DNA from: Collybiopsis luxurians FD-317 M1
Lineage: Eukaryota > Basidiomycota > Agaricomycetes > Agaricales > Omphalotaceae
NCBI GenBank assembly: GCA_000827265.1
Contig: KN834749.1
Coordinates: 1,973,500-2,037,499, forward strand
Length of the DNA stretch: 64,000 nucleotides
Direction: 5' to 3'
Position numbers and translations under genes: made by a program. Below the pieces are notes generated by a model. The model saw only the letters and a list, made by a program, of their open reading frames with translations. It was not told the DNA's origin and made no database searches. Below are positions 34,861 through 46,421 of this stretch, piece by piece (position 1 is the stretch's first letter; the number at the start of each line of letters is the position of its first letter).

Positions 34861-35732
34861 GCTTGGCCCTCAAAAGATGAATAAAAAGGGAAAAATGGTG
34901 GGGAACGAAGGGGGGGAATGAGGAGCAGAAGGGGCCAGTGGGGTGGTGGGGGATGAGGGAAGGGGAAAAGGAAGGGGCTGAGTGGAATTTGACGGCGGGG
35001 AAAGCGGAGGAGACAGAGAGATGGGAGAAAGTGATGAAACTGGAAATGCGTGGCAAGTTTGCATGTTCCCGATACTAACCCTGTCTCCTCTCAAATCTAT
35101 CTGGGCGCCTGGACCCTCCCCGTCTCCTAGTCCTCTGGTTCAATCGAATCCATATTATAGCCCCGCCAAAATACTGTTGACTGAGGTGATATACAATCAT
35201 CTAGGAAAGAGATGTACATGTACAAAGCCAAGTTGTACTCAAGTATTATGTTTATTTGCTACAGTATACCGTGTTGCATGTTTGTTTTTTTATCTTTGTT
35301 TCTATATTTTTCTAATGCTCATTACTGCTGGATGAATTTGATGACTCTACTTTGTTGAATTCCAGTATTCACCGAGGATTCAATCTGGACCCTCCGACAT
35401 TGCGGAAACATGATCAGACGAGGGATGAGCCATGCCCGGGAGTACCGGCCCGGAGTCACAGCCAGCGAAAGTCGAGTACCCCATGCTTAGTTGTCTGCCC
35501 CATGCTTGGTTGTCTGTGTAACGTTGAGAATGTTCAGTAAGAATATATGCAATGCTGTTATTCAATATCATTGTCAGTTGAGGAATTGCGGCCAGTTGTA
35601 CCCTTTGATCATCATCTCACACCGCCAATCCAACCTCAAACATCTTTTCCTTCTTTTCCTCAAACCCCCATCACCCTACTCTGCGTAATTCTCTACGCGT
35701 CTAGCTCACTTTCAATTTGAGCTCTTACCTTT
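34861..35732. promoter_or_regulatory. Long divergent promoter region (Itc1-like / PMT2) with a tandem repeat
   Basis: At 872 bp this is unusually long for the window. It holds a G-rich stretch near 34890-34960, a 12-bp palindrome TGTACATGTACA (35213-35224), and a tandem duplication of a 19-bp unit, CCCCATGCTT(A/G)GTTGTCTG, at 35479-35497 and 35498-35516 with one mismatch. The short frames inside show no domains. Confidence 0.45.
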
Positions 35733-38582
35733 ATGAACCCAGCTGATCGTGCTGTGGCTGTTGATTTCGTCGAGGACGAATTCGAAGAAATTGGCTATCC
35801 AGAAACTTTACCCAATTACTCCCCTCATATGGACGATTCTGTCGCTGCCAGACGCAGACTTGGAAAAGGACGGCCTGCAGACGACACTGAATCCGAAAAA
35901 GTATGGTCACACGAACAAGACGACTTTAAAATTCCCTTAATACGCCCCGTCACTGGTGGTAGACCCGTCCAGTCCATCCTCCCTCCCCCAACCACCTTGC
36001 GCGAGTTCATTTCCCAAAATATGTCTTCCGTTCCCCCTCTCGTTTACACCCTTCTCGCCTGCTACACACGATTTCACAGAATCGGTCTCTCTCCAACCGT
36101 AGTATGGGACGAAGCTCACTTTGGCAAATTCGCCTCTCATTACCTCAAGAGAGAATTCTACTTTGATGTCCATCCGCCATTGGGCAAGATGTTGGTTGGC
36201 CTCGCCGGTTTGCTCTCAGGATACAACGGTGGATTCGACTTCAAAAGCGGCGCAGAATACCCCCCAGAAGTACCCTACGTGGCCATGCGTGTCATGCTTG
36301 CTACTTTTGGTGTCGGAATGGTCCCTCTCGGGTGGTTTACCGCCGTCGAACTCGGTATGACCCAATGGGCTGCCCATCTCGTTACCCTCATGGTCCTGTT
36401 CGATGTCGGCTGGCTCTGCATCTCCCGCTTCATTCTTTTGGACTCCATGCTCCTCTTCTTCACATTCCTTGCTGTATTCTGCCTCTCCAAATTCCACAAC
36501 CAACAGCCCTGGCCATTCTCTTTCGATTGGTGGGCCTGGCTTGCCTTTACCGGTATCTCAATCGGCCTCGTCACCAGCGTCAAAATGGTCGGATTATTCG
36601 TCACGGCTCTCGTCGGTCTTTACACCGTGGAAGATCTCTGGGATAAGTTCGGCGACCTTCGTCTGACCGCAAAGGAACAAGCAAAACACTGGGCTGCTCG
36701 TGTCCTTTGCCTGATCATCCTTCCCATCCTCGTCTTTATGGCCACGTTCAAAATTCATTTCATGATCCTAAACCATAGCGGTCCTGGAGACGCCCAAATG
36801 AGCAGTCTTTTCCAAGCCAATTTGCACGGTAACGAGTTCCACAATAACCCTTTGGAAATCACTTTCGGCTCCAAAGTCACGATTAAAAATATGGCGTGGG
36901 GCGGTGGACTCTTGCACTCTCATGTTCAAACCTACCCTACAGGCTCAAATCAACAACAAGTGACTTGTTACCATTACAGAGACGAGAATAACGAATTTTG
37001 GTTCTGGCCAGGTTGGGATCAAAAAGATACCGTCTTTAATCCTAAATACGGCTCGCATGATCCCAAAGATGAACCTCTCAAGTTTTTGAAACATGGAGAT
37101 GCTGTCAGACTGGTACACGTCCCGACCACCAGAAACATTCACTCGCACCCTATTCCTGCTCCCGTCACTAAAGCCAACTGGGAAGTTTCCGGCTACGGCA
37201 ATGCCACAGTTGGTGATATGCAGGACCATTGGATTATAGAGGTTCTCGGAGACGTCGTCAGAGGCAATATTAACCGCTACTTGGACGAGAAATCTACTGA
37301 AGTGGATTCACGCGCTCGTATTCATGCACTTACCACCCGCCTTCGTTTCCGCCACCAAGCTCTCGGCTGTTACCTCTCCGCTGGTCGTACCAGTCTTCCT
37401 CAGTGGGGTTTCAAACAAATAGAAGTCACCTGTGCAAAAGACGATGAAAATGCTGGTAAGCACGCCGAGGGTACGATTTGGAATGTGGAGAGTCATTGGA
37501 ATGACAGACGTGAGTTTTTTTGTTTTTTGCTTGCTCGTTTTTAGGAAAAAAAATTATTCATTGGACACCATCTAGTCCCTCCTGCCGCTCGCTCTCTTTC
37601 CCGTTCTCCCTTCTTAACAGACTTTATCCATCTCAATATCGCCATGATGGTCTCGAACAATGCTCTGATTCCCGATCCGGACAAGGAGGATCTTCTTGCC
37701 AGTAAGCCTTGGGAGTGGCCCTTCTTGAGTGTTGGATTGAGGATGTGTGGTTGGGGTGATCAACAGGTGCGTCATCATTTTCATCCACGTATCCTTAATC
37801 CTAATTAGACTCCAGATCAAATACTACCTCATGGGTAATCCGATCATTTGGTGGGGTGGCGCAGTCAGTCTCGCCGTCACCGCTTTTGTTGCCCTTGGTC
37901 TGGTCATCCGGAGACAGAGATACGGGGGAGGCAAGGGTTCGCGCAAACCCGTTCCTGGATCTCACAATGGTGAAAAGAACGGTTCGGCGATGATTTCTAG
38001 ACCTGGCGACGGTTTAACTCCCCGTGAATGGGCGCAGTTCTGGCACGTCACTCGTATCGCAGGGGGCGGCTGGCTTCTTCACTATGTACCCTTCTTGATC
38101 ATGGGCCGTGTCACGTATATTCATCATTATGTACGTCTTTTTCGTAGCCTTTTTCTCTACGTCTTCGAAACTCATCGACTTCTCCTTTTCAGCTCCCAAC
38201 GCTTTACTTTGCCGTACTCATGTTTGCGCATCTTCTGGATTACTTTGTCTTCCAAGTTCCTTCCTCCCCTTCCACAGACGCATCTACCGTCCCATCGTCG
38301 AATTTCTCTCTATCCGACGTGAATAGCGTGCCAAAAATGATTCGTGTTTTCCGCTCCCTCCCTCGAATGACCAGGATCAAGCTCTATGTCTTTACCGTTA
38401 CATCGACGGCGATAGTGGGCACCTTCTGGTGGTTCCGCGCTGTTGCGTGGGGAATAGAGGGTCCCGTAAAGGATACTTGGGGTCTGCATTGGAGAGATGT
38501 GAGTTTCCGATCTCGTTGACTTGTCGTTCTTACAGCATTTGCTAATTTATACCTCTTTCAGAACTGGAATATCTATCAATAA
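35733..38582 (+). CDS. PMT2: Dolichyl-phosphate-mannose protein mannosyltransferase, PMT2 family
   Basis: This is an ER multi-pass enzyme that starts O-mannosylation of secreted and wall proteins from Dol-P-mannose. The first large exon (35733-about 37509) contains [32 protein letters not shown], with the catalytic DE of PMTs. Alternating membrane helices follow, then the lumenal MIR region ([60 protein letters not shown]). The downstream exons give [65 protein letters not shown] and a C-terminal helix bundle, ending HWRD-NWNIYQ at 38580-38582. The LPPAARSL junction and the [21 protein letters not shown] and QVTCYHYRD blocks place it in the PMT2 rather than PMT1 or PMT4 branch. Four introns lie near the 3' end. 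Confidence 0.94.
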
Positions 38583-39392
38583 ATGCATCGTACTTGTGCG
38601 GGCGAGCAAGGCCGGTGGAACAGAGTGGATGTACGAAAAGGCATGGAGAATGGGATATTTCTGGATATTTATATTTTTGCAATTCCTTCTTAATTGTTCT
38701 ACGTCTCCTTTAGACATGACTCATACTCGCTCATTCTCTGCTCTCATATATCTTATCTCTGGTAAACAGTGCTGTCTTGCGGCCAAAAATCCAACATGCA
38801 TATCGCATCTCAAAGGTACATAATACAACGTTTCGCATGTAATCGGGCATTCGAGTTACTCAGTCTGATGTTTCTTCTGAGCATCGCATGCTAGTGGAAC
38901 CCCAAGCTAGATTCCACCTAGTAAGTGACAGTTCTAAAGGCAGTCTAAGATACAGGTATGTATATCAGCTAGATATGCAAAAAGTATCTCGAAATTGTAA
39001 GTAGATTATAAGTCCGTTCAGACCATATCAAAAGAATGTAAGCATAGATAGCGAAACCTTGAAAGTGAACAAGTGGTAGAGATACAATAAGATGGAGGAC
39101 TTCAAAAAGCGGGGTAAGATAATACATATAACGAAGAGAGGGGAAATTACGGAAGTTCAAGCCAAGTCCACCACATCGAGTCCACGATGAAGAGCGTTGC
39201 AGATAAATACGAATCTTTCTTCCTGTCTGTCTACCTTTTAAAAGCCATTAATCAAAGCTCCGACGATTATTTTCATTCCGTTTCGCCTCAGGTGTACCCC
39301 GATTTCCCTTCAAAGAACGCATACGAGGTCTCTTCTCTTGCTCAGAAGCATCATCTATGGCCTTGTTCTGCACCGACGGACCAGTCAGTGAC
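38583..39392. other. Convergent intergenic region between PMT2 and the next gene
   Basis: This 810-bp stretch is between two converging 3' ends. It is AT-rich with TATATA/ATATAC stretches near 38940-39130 and holds no supported reading frame. A plus-strand frame starting at 39187 runs antisense into the neighbouring gene and is not called. Confidence 0.4.
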
Positions 39393-41652
39393 CTACTTGC
39401 GATGGCCAGAGGCTTCAGCGCGACTTACCGAATCGCGTCGAGAGATCGATAGCAATCGTTTTATCCGTGAAGGTTCCTTCCTTGGCGTTCCCTTCTTGCT
39501 TTCTGGATTTTCGACAATCGTGATAGCTTTGGCAGCAGGAGGATTAGTAACAGACTGGAACGTAGGAGCCTTAACACGGTTGTCGTCCTCAGATAATGCA
39601 GCCGCAGCACCTTCGGCAGGGGCATTGTTGACGGTGTTGGAAGTAGGGGGTACTACTGCTGTTTCGTCGTTTTGGCCTTCAATATTGACGAACACCCAAC
39701 CTTGGCCTGAGCTAGCTTCGCGGTTCGCCTCTTTAGGATGGACATCCTCGCTATTAGGTAACGGTAGTGGCGGGCCGGAAGGGTTCTCGATCAAACCCGC
39801 TTCGCTTTTGCGGATGACTGGATCAGTGACCTCTGGAGACGCCACACGAACATCATGTACGGGTTCATTAGGCTGCTTATCCTGTTCGAGATGGACCTCA
39901 AGGGGGGGAGCCACAGGCTCCTCCTTTTCCTCGATAGGCGTAGCCTCCCAACCTCCAGGGAATTTGGGTCCTGCTTCAGCCAAACGAGTCTCCTCTCTGG
40001 TTTGTTGATCTTCTCCCTTCCCGCCGGTCCACTTAATCGGAATCTCAGCGCTAAAGTCTGTATTAGAAGAGAATTGCGAGTCACGATAGATGCCAGAGTC
40101 TTTAAAGACTCCAGGAGACAAAAGTCCATCTTCAAGCTCGCGAGCATGAGGAGAAGGTGTGGCTGGCGCGGCATCCTCGGGAACTGATTCTGAAGAAGTC
40201 TGGGATTCTTGCAGAGGAGGAGTTCTTCGGGATGGGTGTGGAAGAGCGGCAGCTATCGGCGACCCTGGTGTATTTGCTGGGGGGGACAAGGGCAATGGGA
40301 CGGCCGCAAGATCTCCAAATGGAGAGGTGGAGTAAAAGACATCAGGTGTTGGTAGTCCGGCGCCCACTCCCGTCATATTCTCCACATCACTAGGTACTGT
40401 ACTGGGAAGATCAGCGCGATAAGGCCCATGCTCAGGAATATCGTCAGTATCGTAGACTGATACAGGGACTTGAGCTCGGGGTGCGGCTTTGCGCAAGCCA
40501 GGAGACGGCAAACTACCGGAAGATCCGTCAGGGTTGACGTGCAAATACTGAGGGGCGCCTTGGGCCACGTTGTCGGTAGCAGCGCGCCCGTGATGTGTGG
40601 GAGGCAATGGGGATCCGATGGGTTCGGTAGCAATGCGTCTATGAAAACCGGGAGCATGCTGGCCATTAATATCAGGGTTGGACGCGTTCAGAATAGATGA
40701 CGGGGGTGAATCAACGGTATCTGGAGGTGGAGGGCCTGTAAAGATCCATAGATCCTTATTCCTCGAACGATTGGTCATGGATATAGACGCCTGTAAGGTG
40801 AAAGATTGTGCATCTAGAGAAGAAAGGAGTGCAAGTATGTACCGAAGCGAGTCGGTAGCAAATGTGTCCTCCTGAAACCATCTATATCCCTTGAGCTTGA
40901 ATTCGAAGGAATTTTCGCCAACTTTCTTCTCCGACTGCACGCCACGCGGCCAAGCACTACGAACTGCCTGTAATATGGCTGGCGTGGAATGCAAAGGAGG
41001 GCAGATGACCCGAAGTACTGTGGCAGATACAAAGGACAGCGCAAATGGTACTCTGGGTTTAGGTTGGTCGGGAATGGGAGTAAGCACAGGAATTCTTGGT
41101 GATGAGGTACTGGAAGACATGGAGAGTGGAGAAGGAAGACAAGGTCTGGAAAAGGCTATTGCCAGACGGTCGTCATTTTCACGGCCATAGTCAATTGTAG
41201 ATAGGAAGGAAAAGCCGCTTTGGTAGATAATGGCAAGCATTTCGACGAGCAAACGCTCTGTAGACAGACTATAGTAGAAACATAAGTTTTGAATGCTGTG
41301 ATGAAAGAATCAATCACCTCTTAGTGGTCCATAGCTTGCCTTCTAGTTCAAACTGAGTGAAGTTATTATTCGAGTCAATTTTCTCCGCTAAAGAGACGGT
41401 CAGACTTTGGAACTGGTTAACCGATAGACTAAACTAACAATGAATCGCATTTCTTTGGTCAAAGAAGTGGCGGAAAATGCTGATTACGCTGGAAGGAAAA
41501 GCATAGAGTCTGACTAGATTTGAACCTGCGAGGCAAAGTAAAGAGAAAGATGAAGGATTTGGCTTGGAGATTGATTGAAATTCTTTTCGTGGTATGAAAC
41601 CAATACTTGAATCTGGACTGAGAATTTGAGGTGGCGAGTGTGGTGAAGACAT
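39393..41652 (-). CDS. Conserved-looking protein of unknown function with a duplicated ~100-residue domain
   Basis: The ATG at 41652 (MSSPHSPPQILSPDSS) is followed by a domain spread over at least two introns: LLCLAGSNLVRLYAFPSSVISIFRHFFDQRN, FTQFELEGKLWTTKR and LLVEMLAIIYQSGFSFLSTIDYGRENDDRLAIAFSRP (41535-41141). A second, similar unit follows (41045-40733): ALSFVSATVLRVICPPLHSTPAILQAVRSAW, NSFEFKLKGYRWF, SLRYILALLSSLDAQSFTLQASI, KDLWIFTGP. The matching order L...S..[LV]R, F.L.G..W, L..[IL]L..., S[FT][TL]..., D...[IF] supports an internal duplication. The remaining roughly 440 residues are Pro/Ser/Glu-rich and probably disordered, ending RLLSISRRDSVSRAEASGHRK. A signalling or trafficking adaptor is conceivable but unproven. 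The stop is at 39393-39395. Confidence 0.72.
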
Positions 41653-42056
41653 TAAAGAAGGAGTCGTGAAGGTCGTGAACTGAATGTGAGTTGGAGCTAA
41701 ATCAGGGAATTTTACAGAAACAGGAATCAATACGTCATTGCTCTCAGTCCCCACCTGTGTGGCACACACACATGTACTCTACAGTCTACCACCATACTTT
41801 GGCGATACCAGTTCAATATATGCATAAATTTTCAAAGATGCATATATTTACTCTTTACTTGACTGGGAGAATCGTGGCCTGTAACGCTGCCACCTCAATC
41901 AAAGGCCCGTGAAAACGGCCCGCTATCCGTCGGGCCTCTTTATCGGTCCGTTATTCCCCCTATTCTCGACATAAAACAGGCATGAGAACTGCAAGAAGAC
42001 GATACGTGCTCTTTCTTCCCAGTCAAAGCACTAGATTGCTACTCTAATTTATCAGA
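41653..42056. promoter_or_regulatory. Divergent promoter region upstream of D-galacturonate reductase
   Basis: The 404-bp space contains GGCCCG-N8-CGGGCC (about 41917-41936) within ACGGCCCGCTATCCGTCGGG, which also reads as CGG-N8-CCG. Inverted CGG triplets are the usual target of fungal Zn2Cys6 regulators, so a regulator-binding site is possible. No functional evidence exists. Confidence 0.35.
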
Positions 42057-44030
42057 ATGTCCAATATCCCAAAGCTCAATGTGTTGATGTGTAGGCATTT
42101 TACTTCCTTGTTCCCGCTCATCTCGCTTACGTGCTTCACAGGTGGTACCGTACGGAGTACTTCCGCTGACCGTAATTCAAGTCACTGACACTGTAAAATC
42201 AGGGTGAGTATACCACCGGATGGACAGGGTCTGGTGCATCCAAGTCCGACAAGAAGGTATGACTTTGACTTCTTATCGATGGAACATCAGTTTACCCTCC
42301 GCTAAGATTGGTGTACGCACTTGCGCGTCTCCGTCTTCCCTTATTTTCTCATCATTTTCAAGGTCGTCGGTCTTACTCTTTTTGATCTACGGAGACTTGG
42401 AAAGGTGCTTTACATTCTCTTTCAAAGTCGAGCCTACATTCGATGTATATGTATGCAGGTTGACAAGCTCGGAATGGCTGGCGTCAACGGCGCAAAATTC
42501 CCGGCCATTCGCGAGCATCTCACCAAAAATATTGGCGGTGTTTATAAGGACATGGATCTCACGTAAGTAACCGACGTGTTCAACGAACTTTACCGGCACC
42601 TGAGACGAGTCTACTCCGGTGTAGATTCGATGAATTCCCGAAAGGCGGCAAGGTTGACCCCGAGGCTTGTAGGTCTCCAATAAGATCACATTCAAGTGCT
42701 GCTCACTCACAATCTTAGACAAAGAGGCCATCGACAAAATGTCCAAGGGAGACGCCGTGATAATCTTCACTCCGGATCGTTAGTTTTTCATCAGTGTCGC
42801 GTGTCGAAGGGTATAGAACAGATCTGTTACAGCAACTCACTATGCGATCTCGATGTACGCGATTGAGAGAGGTATCCATGGTAAGTGCGCCAACCGGTGC
42901 CTCACTCCCGCCTACCCTTTCCGTTTATAGTTCTTGTCACAAAACCCGCCGTCCAGCTGCTCTCCCATCATAATGAGCTCATCGCCGCTGCCAAAAAACA
43001 CGGTGTAGTCTGTTTCGTGGAGCATCACAAGCGGTAACACACAAAAATATTCTCCTTATTCAGCTCAGTTTGCAGCTTTCCGTCTTTTTCAGATTTGACC
43101 CCGTCTATTCTGACGCACGCGCAAAAGCTGCAAGTCTAGGTGAATTCAACTTTTTCAGTGCATGGATGAGTCAGCCCAAGAATCAATTGGAGACATTCCG
43201 AGCTTGGGCTGGAAAGGATTCTGACATCAGGCGAGCCAATAACAGTATTTCCTTTGTCTCTGTTCATGCGCTGAATTAGATAAAATACACCTACTTTTAG
43301 TTACTACCTATCGTCACATCACATCGACATTTGTTGTTGGATACTTCAGGACAAGGCTGTCCCCACCAGGGTAGTAGCAAGTGCTGCAACAGGGATTGCG
43401 ACGAGTGAGCCGTATAACTGCGTGCCACAGACTGAGGATACCATCACTCTGTTGGTCGATTGGCAATCAACGTCCAGCTCCAAGCATCGAGGAACTGGTG
43501 TCTACACTGCCAGCTGGACAGCGCCTCTGAACGCGGGTGTACACTCGAATCAATATTGGTATATGATGTGCGAAAAGGCAAGTCGAGGCCTCACTGTAGC
43601 CTATACATATCCCCAGTTGAGATGCTCAAACTCGGTGTAGGGCGAGATCAACGTGGACCAGGCTCGTCGCGGCTACGATGTCACCGTTGATGAAACCGGC
43701 AAGACCTGGTACAACCCTTTCTAGTACGTATCTTGTTAAACGGTGTCCGCGCTCTCTGATATATTTTACAGCATGAAATACTCTCCTTCAGAAAGCGGCC
43801 ATTTCGATGGTCAACGGGGATACGGCTATGTCTCTATTGAGAAATTCATCGACGCCGCTCGGTCAGTAAATGCGGGTTTAAGCAAGCCTGAAGACTACGA
43901 CAAGCATGGATTACCTACGATCGCCAATACGGTGCTCACAACAGCTATTCTTCATGCAGGACGGATCAGTCTTGACGAAAAGCGACCTGTTGGAATAAGG
44001 AAGAACGGAGATGAGTGGATACTCGAGTGA
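42057..44030 (+). CDS. D-galacturonate reductase-like Gfo/Idh/MocA oxidoreductase
   Basis: The spliced start reads [32 protein letters not shown], a Rossmann loop with CGTGEYTTG that is characteristic of fungal D-galacturonate reductase-type enzymes of the Gfo/Idh/MocA superfamily. It continues [104 protein letters not shown]. The 'LVTKPA' lysine replaces the usual EKP. Later exons show [24 protein letters not shown], [25 protein letters not shown] and [27 protein letters not shown], ending [14 protein letters not shown]. At least eight introns are inferred. The expected role is NADPH-dependent reduction of pectin-derived galacturonate to L-galactonate. No other pathway gene is nearby. The stop lies in a short tandem repeat ACTCGAGTGAG. 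Confidence 0.72.
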
Positions 44031-46421
44031 GACTCGAGTGAACCTTGACCAAGGAAAATGCAACCGTGTAGAGTAGGTCCCTATATCTTGCTCAGTACTT
44101 TTTTATAAACCAAGGTTTTGAAGCATGCGTTACTATTGATACCGGTGTGTAGAAGAAGGCTGATCTTTGAGATTTATGAAGGGCATGATGATGGATGTCA
44201 CCCGCGTATAGTATTCATTGCGATACCTGCGATGCACCGGGGCCGAGTCTTGTTGTGAGTTGGACGACATGTTCTCCACATTCTGACCCCCTGTCTGTGA
44301 GTCACATCTCAATGCCAACGGTAAGAAATCGACCGTGTAACCCCGAACTATCTAACAAGACGTCCCAATGTTCTCTGCGGAAAAATGATGATCGAATGAA
44401 CGGTACAACTCGTTTTGCGGACGGCTTTGTTCAAACTCGTTGACAGTCACAATTATAAACGCCACCAAACAAAATCGAGGACATTAGCATAGGCCAAACG
44501 GTAAGTACGATACAACACTTCGATAATGAAAACCGACAACCTTGTCCGAAAATAATATTTGATCAAATCAATCTCGGAGGCTTTGTCGCAAATTTTCTGA
44601 GCATGGAGGCTTCCTATCCATGGATGAAAGGTAACAGGGACCACGGGAAGGAGTCTTCTTCTGAGCTTCTAGTTCACGCCACTGCCATTGGCACAGGTTG
44701 CGGTAAATTCGAGAGTTCGTAAGTAGTCCTCGTTACCTCTATTACTTGCCAGAATTTGTCGCCTAGCTCTCATCACCACCTCCCACACTCCCTCACCTCG
44801 GAGAGTTCCTGAATGGAATCAAGATACCGATGAATATCGTGATTTCCGTATCTCCTCCCACTATGGCCAGAAATGTCGTTCGGCATTAGATTGGGCGCGC
44901 CGCACAGCGAAAATTGAATTTCAAATCTGTTTGATGTACTGTCTGCTTTCAGATGGGTACATACGATGAACCCAATACCTGTGCTGAAAGGGTCAATGAA
45001 TAGATTAAAATGCCACTTTCAAGTAGTGAGCACGACATTTGATATATCTTTGATATACCTCTATTTCTTCTTTGAAAGAAAGACTCCCGCGAATCGACCG
45101 GGTCGGAAAAGAACACTCGGCCTTTTTGCTCCCAGAGCAGCACACGATCAACGAACAAGAAGGCTAAGCAGCAGCGTAAAGTCCGAAACATAATAGCCAA
45201 GAGTCTTTATTCTTTCTTTCTTTTTTTTTTCTGTGCTTCTTGAGCGCAAGTTTTGAGTTTTGAAACGACCAAGAACAGGGCATGAGCACAAGGGATCTAG
45301 CGAGTAGAAGAATTCGCAAAGACCGTCCAGGGCCATAGTGCCAAAAGTATTCCGGCAGATCTATACAGAAGAATGTTAGGGTTTTTGCACGCGAAAAGCG
45401 TGTCGAAAGATATGAAAGACAACACTTGATTTATGCCACAGGGCGATATAAACGGATATGAAGGAGTGGGAGGGAATGTAAGATGTTTGATGAGGTCAAG
45501 GAAGACAATAAAATAAACAGTATCAATATGTACGATGAAGAGAAAAGAGAATATTGTATTGCGCAATGAAAGCCCAGAGGAAATGCTATTGATTGGAAAT
45601 GCCGATGATGATACTTGTACTATGGAAACAGCGATGTAACAGACGTCTTTGCTTTGATACCAAGGGAAATGAACACGGCACTGGCTATGTAGTCAATGGT
45701 GGCCAGAGGATGGGCGAGAGGGGGAGAAAGTATAAAATAAAATAAAGTGAAGAATAATGGATACTTTAAGTAAGAACGAACAGGAAAGTCAAATTTGACC
45801 AGAGGTAAGGGTAGAGGTGCAGGCCGTTAGCCTTATTACGACAGATGGAATTTGGTTCGGGGGTTGAGGTACAAGGGAGGAGATAAGAATGTACGACAAA
45901 CTAGAGAGGATGATTGATGAGGGAATGCATAGAGTAACAAGAAGTGAGTGTAGCGGTGGTGAGGGTCTGATAAGAAAAATAGGATTGGAAACTCGGCTAT
46001 TCCTCTAAGGTAGATGGAGGGGAGGAAAAGGAATCAAAGCAAAACAAAGGCAGGTGGATTTTAAAGAAGCTGTCCTTGAGAGAGCTGTAGTGACCCACCG
46101 CGGTTTCCTCGACCCTCCTTGGATAGGTTGTATATATAGTGGCGGATTGGAGGGTGGTGCGAGATGACGATGATGACGATGATGGTGAAAAAGGGGACGA
46201 AATTGCGAAATGAAAGTGAGATGCATGGATGATTGAGAGAGAAGAAAAAAAAAGAAAATTGCGCGAGTGGATGTCGTTTTGGCCGACGTGGATGAGTGGT
46301 ATTACAGCTGTTTTGATATATATGAAACTTTTGGACACGAAACTTGCAAAAAAAAAAAAGACAACGTAGACAACGAGGATGCGGAGATTTGAAAATACAA
46401 AATGCGGTTGGATGCGATGAG
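44031..46421. other. Gene-poor region between galacturonate reductase and G1 cyclin
   Basis: About 2.4 kb with no confident gene. The left part contains a candidate spliced fragment (see separate entry). From about 45200 to 46400 it is purine/T-rich with poly-A/T tracts (45210-45230, 46340-46360) and is likely 3' UTR plus spacer of the cyclin gene. The minus-strand short frames there (46005-46338) have low-complexity Ser/His composition. Confidence 0.4.
44593..44968 (+). CDS. Candidate small spliced gene or gene remnant
   Basis: An ATG near 44603 opens MEASYPWMKGNRDHGKESSSELLVHATAIGTGCGKFES. A strong donor TTC|GTAAGT at about 44716 and an acceptor TTGCCAG join it in frame to SICRLALITTSHTPSPRRVPEWNQDTDEYRDFRISSHYGQKCRSALDWARRTAKIEF, ending at a TGA near 44968. 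A second GTAAGT donor occurs upstream at about 44491, suggesting a further 5' exon whose frame I could not join cleanly. A downstream segment reads TYDEPNTCAERVNE near 44957-44999. I do not recognise the family. Either a real short gene or the decayed end of a longer one fits. Confidence 0.28.

Noticed and set aside
39187..40008. Plus-strand 273-codon frame antisense to the duplicated-domain protein
   Set aside because: It has no domain and mirrors the codon bias of the minus-strand exon. It is a shadow of the real gene.
46005..46338. Two overlapping minus-strand frames (73-113 codons) after the cyclin
   Set aside because: They have a Ser/His/Pro low-complexity reading of a GA-rich 3' region, and no starts or splice signals that extend them.
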